Shown: positions 7,848 to 17,274, counted from the stretch's first letter. The stretch is DNA of 64,000 nucleotides from Promicromonospora iranensis (GCF_028994775.1 NZ_JAJQMN010000005.1:248001-312000), one strand, 5' to 3'. Notes: generated by a model from the letters alone, not told the origin. A program made the numbers and translations.

Positions 7848-9580
7848 CGCGGCTGCTCGACACCGCCGATGACTTCGTCCAGGACGCCCTCGCGGGCTTC
7901 ACCGCCGTGCACGGCGACCTGGTCCGGAGGGTCGACGGCGGCGTGGTGCGTGCCGACCCGCTGCCGCCCGGCCGGGTGGCGGTCGTGGTGGGCGGCGGGT
8001 CGGGGCACTACCCAGCCTTCGCCGGCGTGGTCGGTGCCGGGCTGGCCGCCGGCGCGGTCTGCGGCAACATCTTCACGTCGCCGTCGGCCGGGCAGGCGTA
8101 CCGGGTGGCCGCGGCGGCGGACGCCGGCGGGGGCGTGCTGTTCAGCTACGGCAACTACGCGGGCGACGTGCTGCACTTCGGCGCGGCGCAGGAGCGGCTG
8201 CGCGCCGTGGGCATCGACGCGCGCACCGTGCTGGTGACGGACGACATCGCGAGCGCCCCGCGGGACCGGATCGAGGACCGGCGCGGGATCGCCGGCGACT
8301 TCGTGGTGTTCAAGGTGGCCGGCGCGGCGGCGGAGCGCGGCGACCCGCTCGACGAGGTGGAGCGGCTCGCGATCGCGGCCAACCACCGCACCCGCACCCT
8401 GGGTGTCGCGTTCGGCGGCTGCACGTTCCCCGGAGCGGACGGACCGCTCTTCACGGTGCCCGACGGCACGATGTCGGTGGGGCTGGGGATCCACGGTGAG
8501 CCGGGCATCCGCGACGTGCCGATGGGATCGGCCGACGAGATCGCGGAGATCCTGGTCGCCGAGCTGCTGGGGGACACGCCGGAGGACCGTGGCGACCGGG
8601 TGGCGGTGGTCGTCAACGGGCTCGGCACCGTCAAGTACGAGGAGCTCTTCGTGCTCTACGGCCAGGTCGCCGCCCGGCTCGGGGCCGCCGGCCTGAACGT
8701 CGTCGAGCCCGAGTGCGGCGAGCTGGTCACCAGCCTGGACATGGCAGGCGTGTCGGTCACGCTGTTCTGGCTCACCGAGGAGCTCGAGGAGCTCTGGCGG
8801 GCTCCCGCGTACACGCCCGCGTACCGCAAGGGGCGGGGGGAGCGCCCCGCCGCCACGGGCGTGTCCGACGATGTGTACGCCGTCGCCGACCCGGTGCGCG
8901 GGCCCGCCGTCGCCCGCCGGGCCGAGAACGTGTCCACCGCATCCGTGAAGCGGGCCGACCGCGCGCTGGAGCTGCTGACCGCGGTGCGCGCCACGCTCCA
9001 CGAGCACGAGGAGGAACTGGGCCGCATCGACGCGATAGCCGGCGACGGCGACCACGGCGTCGGCATGCGCCGCGGCGTGGACGCCGCGCTCGACGCGGGC
9101 ACGGCCGCGCGGGCCGCCGGCCTGGCCTCCGTGCTCCGGGCCGCCGGCGAGGGCTGGAGCGAGGTGGCCGGCGGTACGTCGGGCGCACTGTGGGGCGCCG
9201 CGCTGGCCTCGCTCGCGCCGTCGCTCGACCGGGACGACCTGACCGTGGCGCAGTGGGCGGTCGCGGCGCGCGCCGCCCTGGACACGGTGGTCCGGCTCGG
9301 TCGGGCGAAGGTAGGTGACAAGACCATGGTCGACGCACTCGTGCCGTACGTGGAGCGGCTCGAGGCCGCCGCCCGGGCCGGGCTGACCCTTGCCGAGGCG
9401 CTCGCGGTCGCGGCCGAGGACGCCATGGCGGCGGCCCGGGCGACGTCCGCGCTGCGGCCCGCGCTCGGCCGGGCCCGGCCGCTCGCCGAGCGCAGTCTCG
9501 GCCATCCGGACGCCGGCGCCACCTCGCTGGCGCTGGTGCTGTCCACCCTCGCTCGCGCAGAAGAAGGACGGAACCCATGA
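7844..9580 (+). CDS. DhaK-DhaL fused dihydroxyacetone/tetrulose kinase
   Basis: A 578-residue fusion. Residues 1-330 are a DhaK domain with [12 protein letters not shown] and the substrate-binding His in GLGIHGEPG. Residues 370-578 are a DhaL nucleotide domain with [13 protein letters not shown] and GGTSGALWG. Such ATP-dependent fusions phosphorylate dihydroxyacetone; close relatives (LerK/DerK) phosphorylate L- or D-erythrulose in tetritol and apionate pathways. It overlaps both neighbours by 4 bp (ATGA). Pairing with an RpiB-like isomerase favours a tetrulose substrate over dihydroxyacetone, because an RpiB-like enzyme would convert erythrulose 4-phosphate to erythrose 4-phosphate. No phosphotransferase-system DhaM partner is present. 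Confidence 0.9.
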   Translation: MTRLLDTADDFVQDALAGFTAVHGDLVRRVDGGVVRADPLPPGRVAVVVGGGSGHYPAFAGVVGAGLAAGAVCGNIFTSPSAGQAYRVAAAADAGGGVLFSYGNYAGDVLHFGAAQERLRAVGIDARTVLVTDDIASAPRDRIEDRRGIAGDFVVFKVAGAAAERGDPLDEVERLAIAANHRTRTLGVAFGGCTFPGADGPLFTVPDGTMSVGLGIHGEPGIRDVPMGSADEIAEILVAELLGDTPEDRGDRVAVVVNGLGTVKYEELFVLYGQVAARLGAAGLNVVEPECGELVTSLDMAGVSVTLFWLTEELEELWRAPAYTPAYRKGRGERPAATGVSDDVYAVADPVRGPAVARRAENVSTASVKRADRALELLTAVRATLHEHEEELGRIDAIAGDGDHGVGMRRGVDAALDAGTAARAAGLASVLRAAGEGWSEVAGGTSGALWGAALASLAPSLDRDDLTVAQWAVAARAALDTVVRLGRAKVGDKTMVDALVPYVERLEAAARAGLTLAEALAVAAEDAMAAARATSALRPALGRARPLAERSLGHPDAGATSLALVLSTLARAEEGRNP

Positions 9581-10092
9581 CCGACCGGTTACGCCTCGTC
9601 GTCGGTAGCGACGACGCAGGGCTCGAGTACAAGGACGTGCTGAAGGCGCAGCTGCTGGCCGACCCGCGGGTGGAGTCGGTGACCGACGTCGGGGTGACCG
9701 GCGAGGAGCACACCGACTACCCGCACGTGGCGGTCGACGCCGCGCGACGGGTCGCGGCGGGCGAGGCCGACCGGGCCCTGCTGTTCTGCGGCACGGGACT
9801 CGGCGTCGCCATCGCGGCGAACAAGGTGCCGGGCATCCGGGCGGTGACCGCGCACGACAGCTACTCGGTGGAGCGCGCCGTCCTGAGCAACAACGCCCAG
9901 GTGCTCGCCATGGGGCAGCGCGTGATCGGGCTGGAGCTCGCCAAGCGGCTCGTCGGCGAGTGGCTCGGCTACCGCTTCGACGAGGCGTCGCCGTCGGCCC
10001 AGAAGGTCGCGTCGATCAGCACGTACGACCGGGCCGAGAACCGGTCGGGCACCAGCCGGGAAGCATCAGTGAGCACGGAGGAGAGCGCATGA
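9577..10092 (+). CDS. RpiB/LacAB-family sugar-phosphate isomerase
   Basis: A 171-residue protein of the ribose-5-phosphate isomerase B family, starting [15 protein letters not shown] with the active-site Asp cluster. [20 protein letters not shown] carries the catalytic Cys and the anion-hole loop. Members include RpiB, LacAB and the D-erythrulose-4-phosphate isomerases (DerI/EryI). It overlaps the kinase gene upstream (ATGA) and the dehydrogenase gene downstream. The C-terminal 30 residues are longer than in typical RpiB and lack obvious motifs. In context it probably isomerises the kinase product. Confidence 0.88.
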   Translation: MTDRLRLVVGSDDAGLEYKDVLKAQLLADPRVESVTDVGVTGEEHTDYPHVAVDAARRVAAGEADRALLFCGTGLGVAIAANKVPGIRAVTAHDSYSVERAVLSNNAQVLAMGQRVIGLELAKRLVGEWLGYRFDEASPSAQKVASISTYDRAENRSGTSREASVSTEESA

Positions 10093-11039
10093 GCGAGCAC
10101 GTCGCGATCGTGGGGTCGGGCTACATGGGTGGCGGGATCGGCCAGGTGCTCGCGCTGGCGGGCAACGAGGTGCGGCTGGCCGACGTGTCGGCAGAGGTGG
10201 CGCGGGGCAACCTGGACCGGATCCTGCGCGAGACCGAGGAGTTCGAGGCCGCCGGGCTGTTCCCGGAGGGCGCCACCGAGACCGTCCGTGCCAACCTGAG
10301 TGCTTCGCCCTCCGTCGAGGAGGCGGTGGCAGGTGCCCGGTTCGTCGAGGAGGCGGTGCCGGAGATCCTGGAGCTCAAGCATGCGACTCTCGCCCGGATC
10401 AGCGCGGCCAACCCGACGGCGATCATCGGCAGCAACACCTCGACCATCTCGATCACCCGGCTCGCCGAGCAGGTCGGCGCACCGGAACGGTTCCTCGGTG
10501 TGCACTTCAGCAACCCGGCGCCGTTCATCCCGGGCGTCGAGCTGATCCCGCACGCGGGGACCGACCCGGCGGTGCTCGAACCGGTCGAGGCCCTGCTGGC
10601 GCAGGTGGGTAAGCGCAGCGCACGGCTGACGGACGCCACCGGGTTCGTGCTCAACCGCCTGCAGTACGCCCTGTTCCACGAGGCGACGAAGCTCGTGGAC
10701 GAGGGCGTCGCCTCGGTGGAGGACATCGACATGATCGCGCGGACCACGTTCGGGTTCCGGCTCCCGTTCTTCGGGCCGTTCGCGATCGCCGACATGGCGG
10801 GGCTCGACGTGTACGCGTTCTGCTACCGCTCGCTGCAGACGACGTTCCCCGAGCGGTTCGCGACGCCGCCGATCCTGCAGGAGCGGATCGATGCCGGGCA
10901 GCTGGGCACCAAGAGCGGCGGCGGCTTCCGGGAGATCGACCCGGAGCGGACGGCGGAGCTGGTTGCCTACCGCAACAAGGCGTACGCGAAGATGCAGCAG
11001 CTCCTGGACGAGCTGGGTCCGTCGCCGTTGGACGACTGA
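10089..11039 (+). CDS. 3-hydroxyacyl-CoA dehydrogenase-family oxidoreductase
   Basis: A 316-residue protein: Rossmann domain with [11 protein letters not shown] at residues 7-17, then [11 protein letters not shown], the catalytic His in [19 protein letters not shown], and a helical C-terminal domain. The [10 protein letters not shown] run resembles L-gulonate 3-dehydrogenase (lambda-crystallin) and carnitine dehydrogenase more than fatty-acid enzymes, and no beta-oxidation gene is nearby. In this sugar operon a 3-dehydrogenase for a sugar acid is likely, feeding a 3-oxo acid to the TIM-barrel protein. It is the last gene of the operon, preceded by GGAGGAG and a 4-bp overlap, and is followed by a hairpin terminator. 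Confidence 0.82.
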   Translation: MSEHVAIVGSGYMGGGIGQVLALAGNEVRLADVSAEVARGNLDRILRETEEFEAAGLFPEGATETVRANLSASPSVEEAVAGARFVEEAVPEILELKHATLARISAANPTAIIGSNTSTISITRLAEQVGAPERFLGVHFSNPAPFIPGVELIPHAGTDPAVLEPVEALLAQVGKRSARLTDATGFVLNRLQYALFHEATKLVDEGVASVEDIDMIARTTFGFRLPFFGPFAIADMAGLDVYAFCYRSLQTTFPERFATPPILQERIDAGQLGTKSGGGFREIDPERTAELVAYRNKAYAKMQQLLDELGPSPLDD

Positions 11040-11068
11040 TCCCGGCGAGGGCTGCACGCTCCTACGAC

Positions 11069-11104
11069 GGCGCCGTGGCCGACCGGTCGGTCTGCCACGG
11101 CGCC
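11069..11104. terminator. Bidirectional hairpin terminator between convergent operons
   Basis: Perfect 11-bp stem GGCGCCGTGGC (11069-11079) and GCCACGGCGCC (11094-11104) with a 14-nt loop. It lies 30 bp after the dehydrogenase stop and 14 bp before the GH51 stop on the opposite strand, so it can serve both. There is no T tract, which is usual in this type of genome. Confidence 0.7.
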
Positions 11105-11117
11105 GGTCCGCAGGTGG

Positions 11118-12629
11118 TCAGATGCGTTCCAGGCGGAGGATCGACCAGGACACCGGCGGCAGCTCGACGTGCGCGTGGTCGTCGGCGACCTTGGCGGTCG
11201 TGTTGGTACGCGGCAGCACGGAGGTGGCGTCGTCGGCGGTCGCGGACCAGGTGTGGTCGGGGTTGGACAGCGTGAGCGCCTCGGCCACCCGGAGTCCCGG
11301 GAAGCCGCGCAGGTCCACTGCGAGCGCCACGTCATCCGTGAGCGACCGGTTCACCGCGAGCACCACGACGCCGCCCGTCTCCGTGTCGTGGGTGGCGACG
11401 GCGTCGATGACCGGCACCGGGCCGAACTTCGCCGTCTCCTGGACCGGCGCGTCGACGGCCAGGCGCAGCACCTCGCCCGCGGCGTGCCGGGCGGTCAGGG
11501 CGAAGGGGTGGAACGTCGTCTGCCGCCAGGACCGTCCGCCCGGCTCGGTCATGATCGGCGCGATCACGTTGACGAGCTGCGCGAGCGACGCGGCGTGCAC
11601 GCGGTCGGTGTGCCGCAGCAGCGAGATGAGCAGGTTGCCGACGACCACGGCGTCGGCGACGTTGTAGCGGTCCTCCAGCAGCACGGGCGCCACGGGCCAG
11701 TCGTCGCCGGACGGCGGACGGGACTCGGCGCGCTTCTGGTACCAGACGTTCCACTCGTCGAACGAGACGTGGATCCGCTTGGTGTGCTTGCCCGCCGCCC
11801 GCACGGCGTCGGCCGTGGCGGACACCGAGTCGACGAAGTGGTCCATGTTCACCGCGGACGCGAGAAATGACGCCAGGTCGCCGTCCTCCTCCCAGTAGTA
11901 GGCGTGCGCCGAGATGTGGTCGACGTGCTCGTACGCCTCGGTGAGGACCGTGTGCTCCCACTCGCCGAACGTGGGCATCTGGGACCCCGAGGAGCCGCAT
12001 GCCACCAGCTCGATGTCCGGGTCGATCATGCGCATGGCGCGGGCGGTCTCGGCCGCGAGCCGCCCGTACTCGTGCGCGGTCTTGTGGCCGATCTGCCACG
12101 GGCCGTCCATCTCGTTGCCCAGGCACCACATCTTGATCCGGTACGGCTCCTCCGCGCCGTTCGCCCGGCGGCGGTCACTCCATTCCGTGCCGCTGGGGAC
12201 GTTGCAGTACTCGAGCAGGTCCAGGGCCTCCTGCACGCCCCGCGTACCGAGGTTCACGGCCATCATGGGTTCGACGCCGGCCCGAGCGCACCAGCGCACG
12301 AACTCGTCGACGCCCACGAGGTTCGGGTCGGTCGAGTGCCATGCGAGGTCCAGGCGCCGGGGCCGCCGGCCGACCGGCCCGATCCCGTCCTCCCAGCGGT
12401 ACCCCGAGACGAAGTTGCCGCCCGGATAGCGCACCGTCGAGACGCCGAGCTCGCGCGTGAGCTCGACGACGTCGCCTCGGAAGCCGTCGGCGTCGGCGGT
12501 CGGATGGCCGGGATCGTGCAGACCCGTGTACACGCTGCGGCCCAGGTGCTCGACGAACGAGCCGAACGTGCGGGGGCGCACGGGTCCGACGACGAACGCC
12601 GGGTCGATGGTGACGGAAGCGGACAGCAT
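11118..12629 (-). CDS. Alpha-L-arabinofuranosidase, GH51
   Basis: A 503-residue intracellular enzyme (no signal peptide), normal for GH51. Glu173 in WCLGNEMDGPW is the acid/base and Glu292 in VSFDEWNVWY the nucleophile. RYPGGNFVSGYRWEDGIGP and SFVEHLGRSVYTG are family signatures, and a beta-sandwich domain ends the protein. It removes terminal L-arabinofuranose from imported arabino-oligosaccharides. It lies downstream of the solute-binding lipoprotein, separated by a 21-bp-stem hairpin, so it is probably the last gene of the ABC-transporter operon. ATG 12629 has GAGGAG about 10 bp upstream. Confidence 0.93.
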   Translation of the reverse strand: MLSASVTIDPAFVVGPVRPRTFGSFVEHLGRSVYTGLHDPGHPTADADGFRGDVVELTRELGVSTVRYPGGNFVSGYRWEDGIGPVGRRPRRLDLAWHSTDPNLVGVDEFVRWCARAGVEPMMAVNLGTRGVQEALDLLEYCNVPSGTEWSDRRRANGAEEPYRIKMWCLGNEMDGPWQIGHKTAHEYGRLAAETARAMRMIDPDIELVACGSSGSQMPTFGEWEHTVLTEAYEHVDHISAHAYYWEEDGDLASFLASAVNMDHFVDSVSATADAVRAAGKHTKRIHVSFDEWNVWYQKRAESRPPSGDDWPVAPVLLEDRYNVADAVVVGNLLISLLRHTDRVHAASLAQLVNVIAPIMTEPGGRSWRQTTFHPFALTARHAAGEVLRLAVDAPVQETAKFGPVPVIDAVATHDTETGGVVVLAVNRSLTDDVALAVDLRGFPGLRVAEALTLSNPDHTWSATADDATSVLPRTNTTAKVADDHAHVELPPVSWSILRLERI

Positions 12630-12681
12630 GAGCGATGTACTCCTCGAGGGTTCGTGCGGTGGTTGGTTCGTGGGGGAGGGC

Positions 12682-12736
12682 GCGCGCAGGAGGGGCGGCC
12701 GCCGTGGCAGTGGCCGCGGCCGCCCCTCCTGCGCGC
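12682..12736 (-). terminator. Very strong intercistronic hairpin (21-bp stem)
   Basis: A perfect 21-bp inverted repeat (12682-12702 with 12716-12736, 13-nt loop) lies between the lipoprotein stop and the GH51 start. It may be a partial terminator or an mRNA-protecting stem that lets the binding protein be made in excess over GH51, as in other ABC sugar operons. There is no U run. Confidence 0.65.
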
Positions 12737-12752
12737 TCACGGGGGCCAGGGC

Positions 12753-14081
12753 TTACTGCCCCAGCTGGTTCTGCAGGTCGGCCTGCGTCTGGTCCAAGGC
12801 CTCCTGGGCCGACGTGCCGTTCTCGTAGATCTCGTTGAGCGTGACCGTGCGGAACGTGTCGTCGACGGTGGGCCAGTTCGGGTCGCTGAACGACTCGAAG
12901 TGCCCGATCCCGTCCTTCACCTCGCCCAGCACGTCGAACAGGTTGGTCTGGAAGTACTCGTTGAACTTGTTCTCCGGGTCCTTGGTGACGTCCTCGTCCT
13001 CCCAGACCGCCATGTTTACGGGGTCGAAGCCCAGCACCTGCCACACGGCGACGTTCGCCTCGGGGGAGAGCTTCGCGAACGCCAGCCACTCCGCAGCGAG
13101 GTCCTTGTTCGGCGAGACGGCGGGGACCGACGCACCGGTGCCGCCACCGCCGATGGTCTGCACCACTGCGTCGTCGGTGACCGGTGCCGGAGCGATGGCC
13201 ACCTTGCCTGCGAGGTCGGGCATGTAGTCGACGAACCGGGACGTGTACCACGCCGGGTAGACGATCGCGGCGTAGTCGCCGTCGTTGATCGCGCCGTACG
13301 CCTCCTCGGAGTCGGGGCTCCCGCCGGGGATGGTGGAGATCGCGCCGGCGTCCTGCATGTCCTTCATCATGGCGAGGGTCTCGACGACCTCGGGGCTGTT
13401 CACCTGCACGTTGCCGTCGGCGTCGAAGAACTGACCGCCGAGCTGCGCCGTGATGAGCGGCTCGAGGAACATGACGCTGGTGCTGGCGACACCGAACGCC
13501 TTGCCGGTCTCCTCGTTGTACCTGACCCCGGCCTCCTTGAAGTCGTCCCAGGTCTTGATGGTCGTGTAGTCGATGCCCGCACCCTCGAGCGCCTCCGTGT
13601 TGTAGAACGTGGTGAACGCGCCCACGTGGGTCGGGAACCCGTAGACCTTCCCGTCCTTGCTGTACAGGTCGAGGCGGGCCTGGACGATGTCATCCTTGTA
13701 CGGGGCAGCCGCCTCGGTCAGGTCGACCAGGGGTGGGTGCTCGCCCTTGACGAAGTTGGCAAACTTGTTGACCTCGATGTCGACGACGTCCGGCAGGCCC
13801 TCACCGGAGTTCACCGCGAGCTGCAGCTTGTTGTGCATGTCGTCGTAGGGGTAGACGGTGACCTCGAGCTTGATCTCGTTGTCGGGGTTGGCCTCGTTCC
13901 ACCGCTCGGCCATCTCCTCGTAGTACGTGGCGTGCACGTCGGCGAACGTCCACATGTCGAGCGTCGTGGACCCGTCGGCGTTCTTGGCGGGTGCTTCCTG
14001 CTGGCCGCCGCCGCACGCGGTCAGCGCCGTCACCGCGAGCGCGGCGACCACCATGGACACCCTCGTCCGTAGCCTTGTCAT
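12753..14081 (-). CDS. Sugar ABC transporter substrate-binding lipoprotein
   Basis: A 442-residue extracytoplasmic solute-binding protein of family 1. The N-terminus has an Arg-rich start, a hydrophobic stretch, and the lipobox LTAC with the lipidated Cys at 23. The body has the family-1 pattern (LDMWTFADVH, GLPDVVDIEV, GFPTHVGAFTTFYNTEALEGA). It captures an oligosaccharide, most likely arabino-oligosaccharide given GH51 downstream, and delivers it to the two permeases. No ATP-binding subunit lies in the window, so it presumably uses a shared MsiK-type ATPase encoded elsewhere, which is common in actinobacteria. Confidence 0.93.
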   Translation of the reverse strand: MTRLRTRVSMVVAALAVTALTACGGGQQEAPAKNADGSTTLDMWTFADVHATYYEEMAERWNEANPDNEIKLEVTVYPYDDMHNKLQLAVNSGEGLPDVVDIEVNKFANFVKGEHPPLVDLTEAAAPYKDDIVQARLDLYSKDGKVYGFPTHVGAFTTFYNTEALEGAGIDYTTIKTWDDFKEAGVRYNEETGKAFGVASTSVMFLEPLITAQLGGQFFDADGNVQVNSPEVVETLAMMKDMQDAGAISTIPGGSPDSEEAYGAINDGDYAAIVYPAWYTSRFVDYMPDLAGKVAIAPAPVTDDAVVQTIGGGGTGASVPAVSPNKDLAAEWLAFAKLSPEANVAVWQVLGFDPVNMAVWEDEDVTKDPENKFNEYFQTNLFDVLGEVKDGIGHFESFSDPNWPTVDDTFRTVTLNEIYENGTSAQEALDQTQADLQNQLGQ

Positions 14082-14109
14082 GAATTTCTCCGTTCGATCT
14101 GGGGAGAGG

Positions 14110-15006
14110 TCAGCCCTTGACCGCTCCCGCGGTGATTCCTTCGATGAAGAACCGCTGGAATGCGAGGAAAAGAATGAGGACCGGGATCAGCGAGAAGAAT
14201 GCGCCGATGATGAGCAGCTCGTAGTTGTTGCCGTATGGCGTGAGCAGCGTGTTGAGCCCGATCGGGAGCGTGAACTTCTCGGGGCTGCGCAGCACCAGCA
14301 GCGGCCAGAGAAAGTTGTTCCAGCACAGCATCCCGTTGAGGATCGCCATGGCCGCCATCGCTGGTCTGGTGATGGGCAGGACCAAGCGGAAGAAGATGCC
14401 GAACTCGCTCACGCCGTCGACCCGCCCGGCCTCGAGGATCTCTTTCGGTATCCCCAGGAAGTACTGGCGGAAGAAGAAGATCGTCACGGCCGACGCGAGG
14501 AAGGGGAGCGCGATCACGGTGTAGGTGTCCGCCAGACCCATGTCGTTGACCTGGACGTACAGGGGGAGCATGAGCATCTCGAACGGCACCGTCATGACGA
14601 GCAGCACCATGATGAACCACAGGGTCTTGGTCCTGAACTCGTACATCGCGAACCCGTAGGCCACGAACGAGCTCACCAGGAGCGTGCCGACGACCTGCCC
14701 GACCGTCAGGAGAAGGGTGTTGGCGAACCACCGGAAGTAGGGCCCCGAGTCCGTGAACAGCAGGACGTAGTTGTCCAGGCTGAGCGAGCCGAGGTCGACG
14801 TCGAACGACACCCCGCGTCGGATCACCTCGTTGCCGTCCTGGAACGTGCCCACGAAGATCGCGATGAGCGGGACCAGGGAGATCAGAGCCATCACGAGGA
14901 GGAGGACGCTCTGGACCCACGCCCCGGTGGACGGTCTCGTACGGCGTTCGGCCGGGGTGGCACGAGCGGTTGCCGTCTGTACATTTTCCTGGAGCGCGGC
15001 CATCAT
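14110..15006 (-). CDS. Sugar ABC transporter permease (MalG type)
   Basis: A 298-residue inner-membrane permease with six predicted hydrophobic segments. The cytoplasmic EAA loop, EILEAGRVDGVSEFGIFF, contacts the ATPase. The start overlaps the upstream permease stop (ATGATG, TGA inside), with GGAGG 5 bp before the first ATG (15006); the second ATG at 15003 is an alternative. It forms a heterodimer with the preceding permease to import the sugar bound by the lipoprotein. The C-terminal FFIEGITAGAVKG ending is characteristic of MalG/LacG-type permeases. Confidence 0.93.
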   Translation of the reverse strand: MMAALQENVQTATARATPAERRTRPSTGAWVQSVLLLVMALISLVPLIAIFVGTFQDGNEVIRRGVSFDVDLGSLSLDNYVLLFTDSGPYFRWFANTLLLTVGQVVGTLLVSSFVAYGFAMYEFRTKTLWFIMVLLVMTVPFEMLMLPLYVQVNDMGLADTYTVIALPFLASAVTIFFFRQYFLGIPKEILEAGRVDGVSEFGIFFRLVLPITRPAMAAMAILNGMLCWNNFLWPLLVLRSPEKFTLPIGLNTLLTPYGNNYELLIIGAFFSLIPVLILFLAFQRFFIEGITAGAVKG

Positions 15007-15899
15007 GCGGCCTCCTTCTTGAAGGTGCCGCTGGCGACGAGGTAGGAGATGTTGATCGCCATGATGACGGCGAGCAGCACCACGCCGACGGCCGAAGCGA
15101 AGCCGAGGTCGTTCTCCTCGATGCCCTTGCGGTAGAGGTAGCCCACGACCGTGAGGCCCTGGTTGTTGGGGGAGTTGTTGCCGGCGTAGAGCATGAAGCT
15201 CTCGAGGAACATCGAGAGACCGCCGTAGACGCTGATCGTGACGACGTAGACGATGGTCGGCCGGATGTTCGGGATCGTGATGTGGATGAACTGCCGGACC
15301 TTGCTGGCGCCGTCGATCGATGCCGCCTCGTAGTACTCGGTCGGGATTGCCTGCATGCCGGCCAGGAAATACATCGTGTTGACCCCGGTCCACCGCCAGA
15401 GCGCGATGGCCAGCAGGGCCACGAGCCCGGTGGCGTCGCCACGCAGCCAGCGCACGGGGCCGAACCCGAGGAAGTCCGCCACCTGGTTCATGATCGCGAC
15501 GTCGGACTCCGCGAAGATGAGGCGGAAGACGATGCCCGCGACCACCACGGAGGTCAGCGCGGGAACGAACATCGAGGCCTTGAAGAATGCCTTGATGCGA
15601 GCGCTGCCGATGTTCGAGTTGATCAGTGCCGCCAGGGCGAGCGGGATGGGGATGAGGAGCACCAGGGTCAGGACCGTGTAGCGCAGGCTGTTGTACAGCG
15701 CCTGCCAGAAGATGCGGTCGCGCCAGAGCCGTTCGTAGTTGTCGAGCCCGATGAACGTCGCCTGCCCGTAGAGCACCTCCTGGGTGCTCATCACGAACGA
15801 CCGGCCCAGCGGAACGATCCAGAAGACCGCGAGAGTTACCAGGAACGGCAGGATGAACAGGTAGGGCGCGAGCCTCTTGGAGTACAGGAGCTGCTTCAC
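15003..15899 (-). CDS. Sugar ABC transporter permease (MalF type)
   Basis: A 298-residue permease with six hydrophobic segments, the first at about residues 12-32 (YLFILPFLVTLAVFWIVPLG). The EAA loop is EYYEAASIDGASKVRQF. It is the first gene of the minus-strand operon (permease, permease, binding protein, GH51) and is divergent from the lacI-type gene across about 77 bp. The family imports di- and oligosaccharides; arabino-oligosaccharides are the best guess from the GH51 enzyme in the operon. Confidence 0.93.
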   Translation of the reverse strand: MKQLLYSKRLAPYLFILPFLVTLAVFWIVPLGRSFVMSTQEVLYGQATFIGLDNYERLWRDRIFWQALYNSLRYTVLTLVLLIPIPLALAALINSNIGSARIKAFFKASMFVPALTSVVVAGIVFRLIFAESDVAIMNQVADFLGFGPVRWLRGDATGLVALLAIALWRWTGVNTMYFLAGMQAIPTEYYEAASIDGASKVRQFIHITIPNIRPTIVYVVTISVYGGLSMFLESFMLYAGNNSPNNQGLTVVGYLYRKGIEENDLGFASAVGVVLLAVIMAINISYLVASGTFKKEAA

Positions 15900-15976
15900 G
15901 GCGTTCTGGATCCTCCTCGATCAGAGCCATGGGTGACACCGGCGTGACGGGACGTGGTCGTCGACGGCGAGGTGTC

Positions 15977-17014
15977 ATGATGGGCGGCGTGGTGAAGATG
16001 AGCGATGTGGCCCTCGAAGCCGGTGTCTCGAAGATGACCGTCTCGAACGTCATCAACGGGCGGCCCGGTGCGAGCGAGGACACGCGCGCGCGTGTGCTCG
16101 AGGCGGTGGCACGGCTCGGTTATCAGGTGAACGCGACGGCGCGCCAGCTCCGGGCCGGTCGCAGCGGCGCGATCGGCCTGCTGGTCCCGCACCTGGACGG
16201 GCCCTACTACTCCCACCTCGCGGCTCGCCTGGACACCCTGGCGCAGTCGCGGGGCTACCACGTCATCATCGAGCGCACCGGGGCGAGCCGGGAGGGAGAG
16301 CTCGCCGCGATCTCCGCCGAGCGGGTAAGGCCCTACGACGGCGTGGTGTTCAGCCCCGTCCAGATCGACTCCGCGGACGTGCGCCGCGCCGGGATCGAGG
16401 TTCCGGTCGTCCTGCTCGGCGAGCGGCGGCTGTCCGGCGAGTTCGACCACGTGATGATGGACAACGTCGGTGGCGCGGAGCTCGCCACGTCGTACCTGCT
16501 CGAACGCGGCGCGCGGCGCATCGCCCTGATCGGTGGGCGGCCGGAGACCGGTGTCGACAGCATGGCGACCCTGCGCAGCCGTGGCTACCGTGGCGCGCAC
16601 GCGAAGGCCGGAGTGCCGGTCGATGAGCGGCTCGTCGTCGATGCCGCCTCGTTCACCACGAAGGACGGCTACGAGGCGGTGATGCGACTTCATCGCGACG
16701 GCGTCTCGTTCGACGGCGCCTTCGCCCTGACCGACGCCGCGGCGATGGGCGCCCTGCGGGCTCTGGTCGATATCGGCCTGCGCGTCCCGGAGGACGTCCA
16801 GGTGGTCGGCTTCGACAACGACGCCGAGAGCGAGTACCTCGTCCCGCGGCTGACCACCATGGACCCGGACAACGACTTGATGGCCGAGCGGGTCATGGAG
16901 CTGCTCCTGCGCCGGGTCGAGGCCGGTGCGTCGGACGTGGGCGACGTGGTGGAGTCGGTGATGTCGGCCCGGATCGTGGTGCGCGAGTCGACGCTCGTTC
17001 ACATGCCCGGGTAA
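15977..17014 (+). CDS. LacI-family regulator of the arabinoside operon
   Basis: A 345-residue LacI-type repressor: HTH at about residues 8-28 (MSDVALEAGVSKMTVSNVIN), hinge, and a sugar-binding sensor domain ending PRLTTMDPDNDLMAERVMEL. It is divergent from the ABC permease operon and so likely controls it. ATG 15977 has GAGGTG just upstream; an ATG at 15929 is possible but adds a basic extension. Its 3' end and the next 68 bp are repeated (79% identity, ungapped) 2 kb downstream at 19063-19152, and a TTTATCGATAAAGT box lies right after it. Whether this protein binds that box is unknown. Confidence 0.9.
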   Translation: MMGGVVKMSDVALEAGVSKMTVSNVINGRPGASEDTRARVLEAVARLGYQVNATARQLRAGRSGAIGLLVPHLDGPYYSHLAARLDTLAQSRGYHVIIERTGASREGELAAISAERVRPYDGVVFSPVQIDSADVRRAGIEVPVVLLGERRLSGEFDHVMMDNVGGAELATSYLLERGARRIALIGGRPETGVDSMATLRSRGYRGAHAKAGVPVDERLVVDAASFTTKDGYEAVMRLHRDGVSFDGAFALTDAAAMGALRALVDIGLRVPEDVQVVGFDNDAESEYLVPRLTTMDPDNDLMAERVMELLLRRVEAGASDVGDVVESVMSARIVVRESTLVHMPG

Positions 17015-17082
17015 TCGTCGATCGGTCACAGCTTCTCTTCCTCGAGTAGCCCATCACTGGCCGTGATGTTTATCGATAAAGT
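16993..17082 (+). repeat. 90-bp imperfect direct repeat, copy A (lacI 3' end plus box 1)
   Basis: This stretch covers the last codons of the lacI-type gene and the following intergenic DNA up to the operator-like box. It aligns without gaps to 19063-19152 with 71 of 90 identities; most differences are transitions. The two copies flank the GH62 gene. Confidence 0.7.
17069..17082 (+). promoter_or_regulatory. TTTATCGATAAAGT box 1
   Basis: Contains a perfect 12-bp palindrome, TTTATCGATAAA, followed by GT. The same 14-bp pattern recurs upstream of GH62, CE1 and PL11 genes. Box 1 is oddly placed, 3' of two convergent genes, and may be a relic. Confidence 0.55.
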
Positions 17083-17226
17083 AGGTGCGATCGGTGAGAG
17101 TGTCAACGCTCCAGGTGTGACCGAGGGCGGGTGAGATCTGGCGGGAGCGTCAAGGGCGGCACCGTCCGGTTGGCACCGCAGTTGTCGATAGAGCGGCGAG
17201 GCGGAGCGTGCCCCGACGCGATCGAC

Positions 17227-17274
17227 GACGGCCCGGCGTCACGCGCGCGAGGGGCCGCGTGACGCCGGGCCGTC
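17227..17274. terminator. Hairpin terminator between lacI-type gene and GH62
   Basis: Perfect 19-bp stem: GACGGCCCGGCGTCACGCG (17227-17245) pairs with 17256-17274 around a 10-nt loop. It is placed 7 bp beyond the GH62 stop and 212 bp after the convergent regulator, so it mainly terminates GH62. Confidence 0.8.

Noticed and set aside
17069-17082. TTTATCGATAAA as a phage attachment or dif-like site
   Set aside because: The same motif recurs upstream of several carbohydrate genes, and no integrase or recombinase is present, so an operator fits better.
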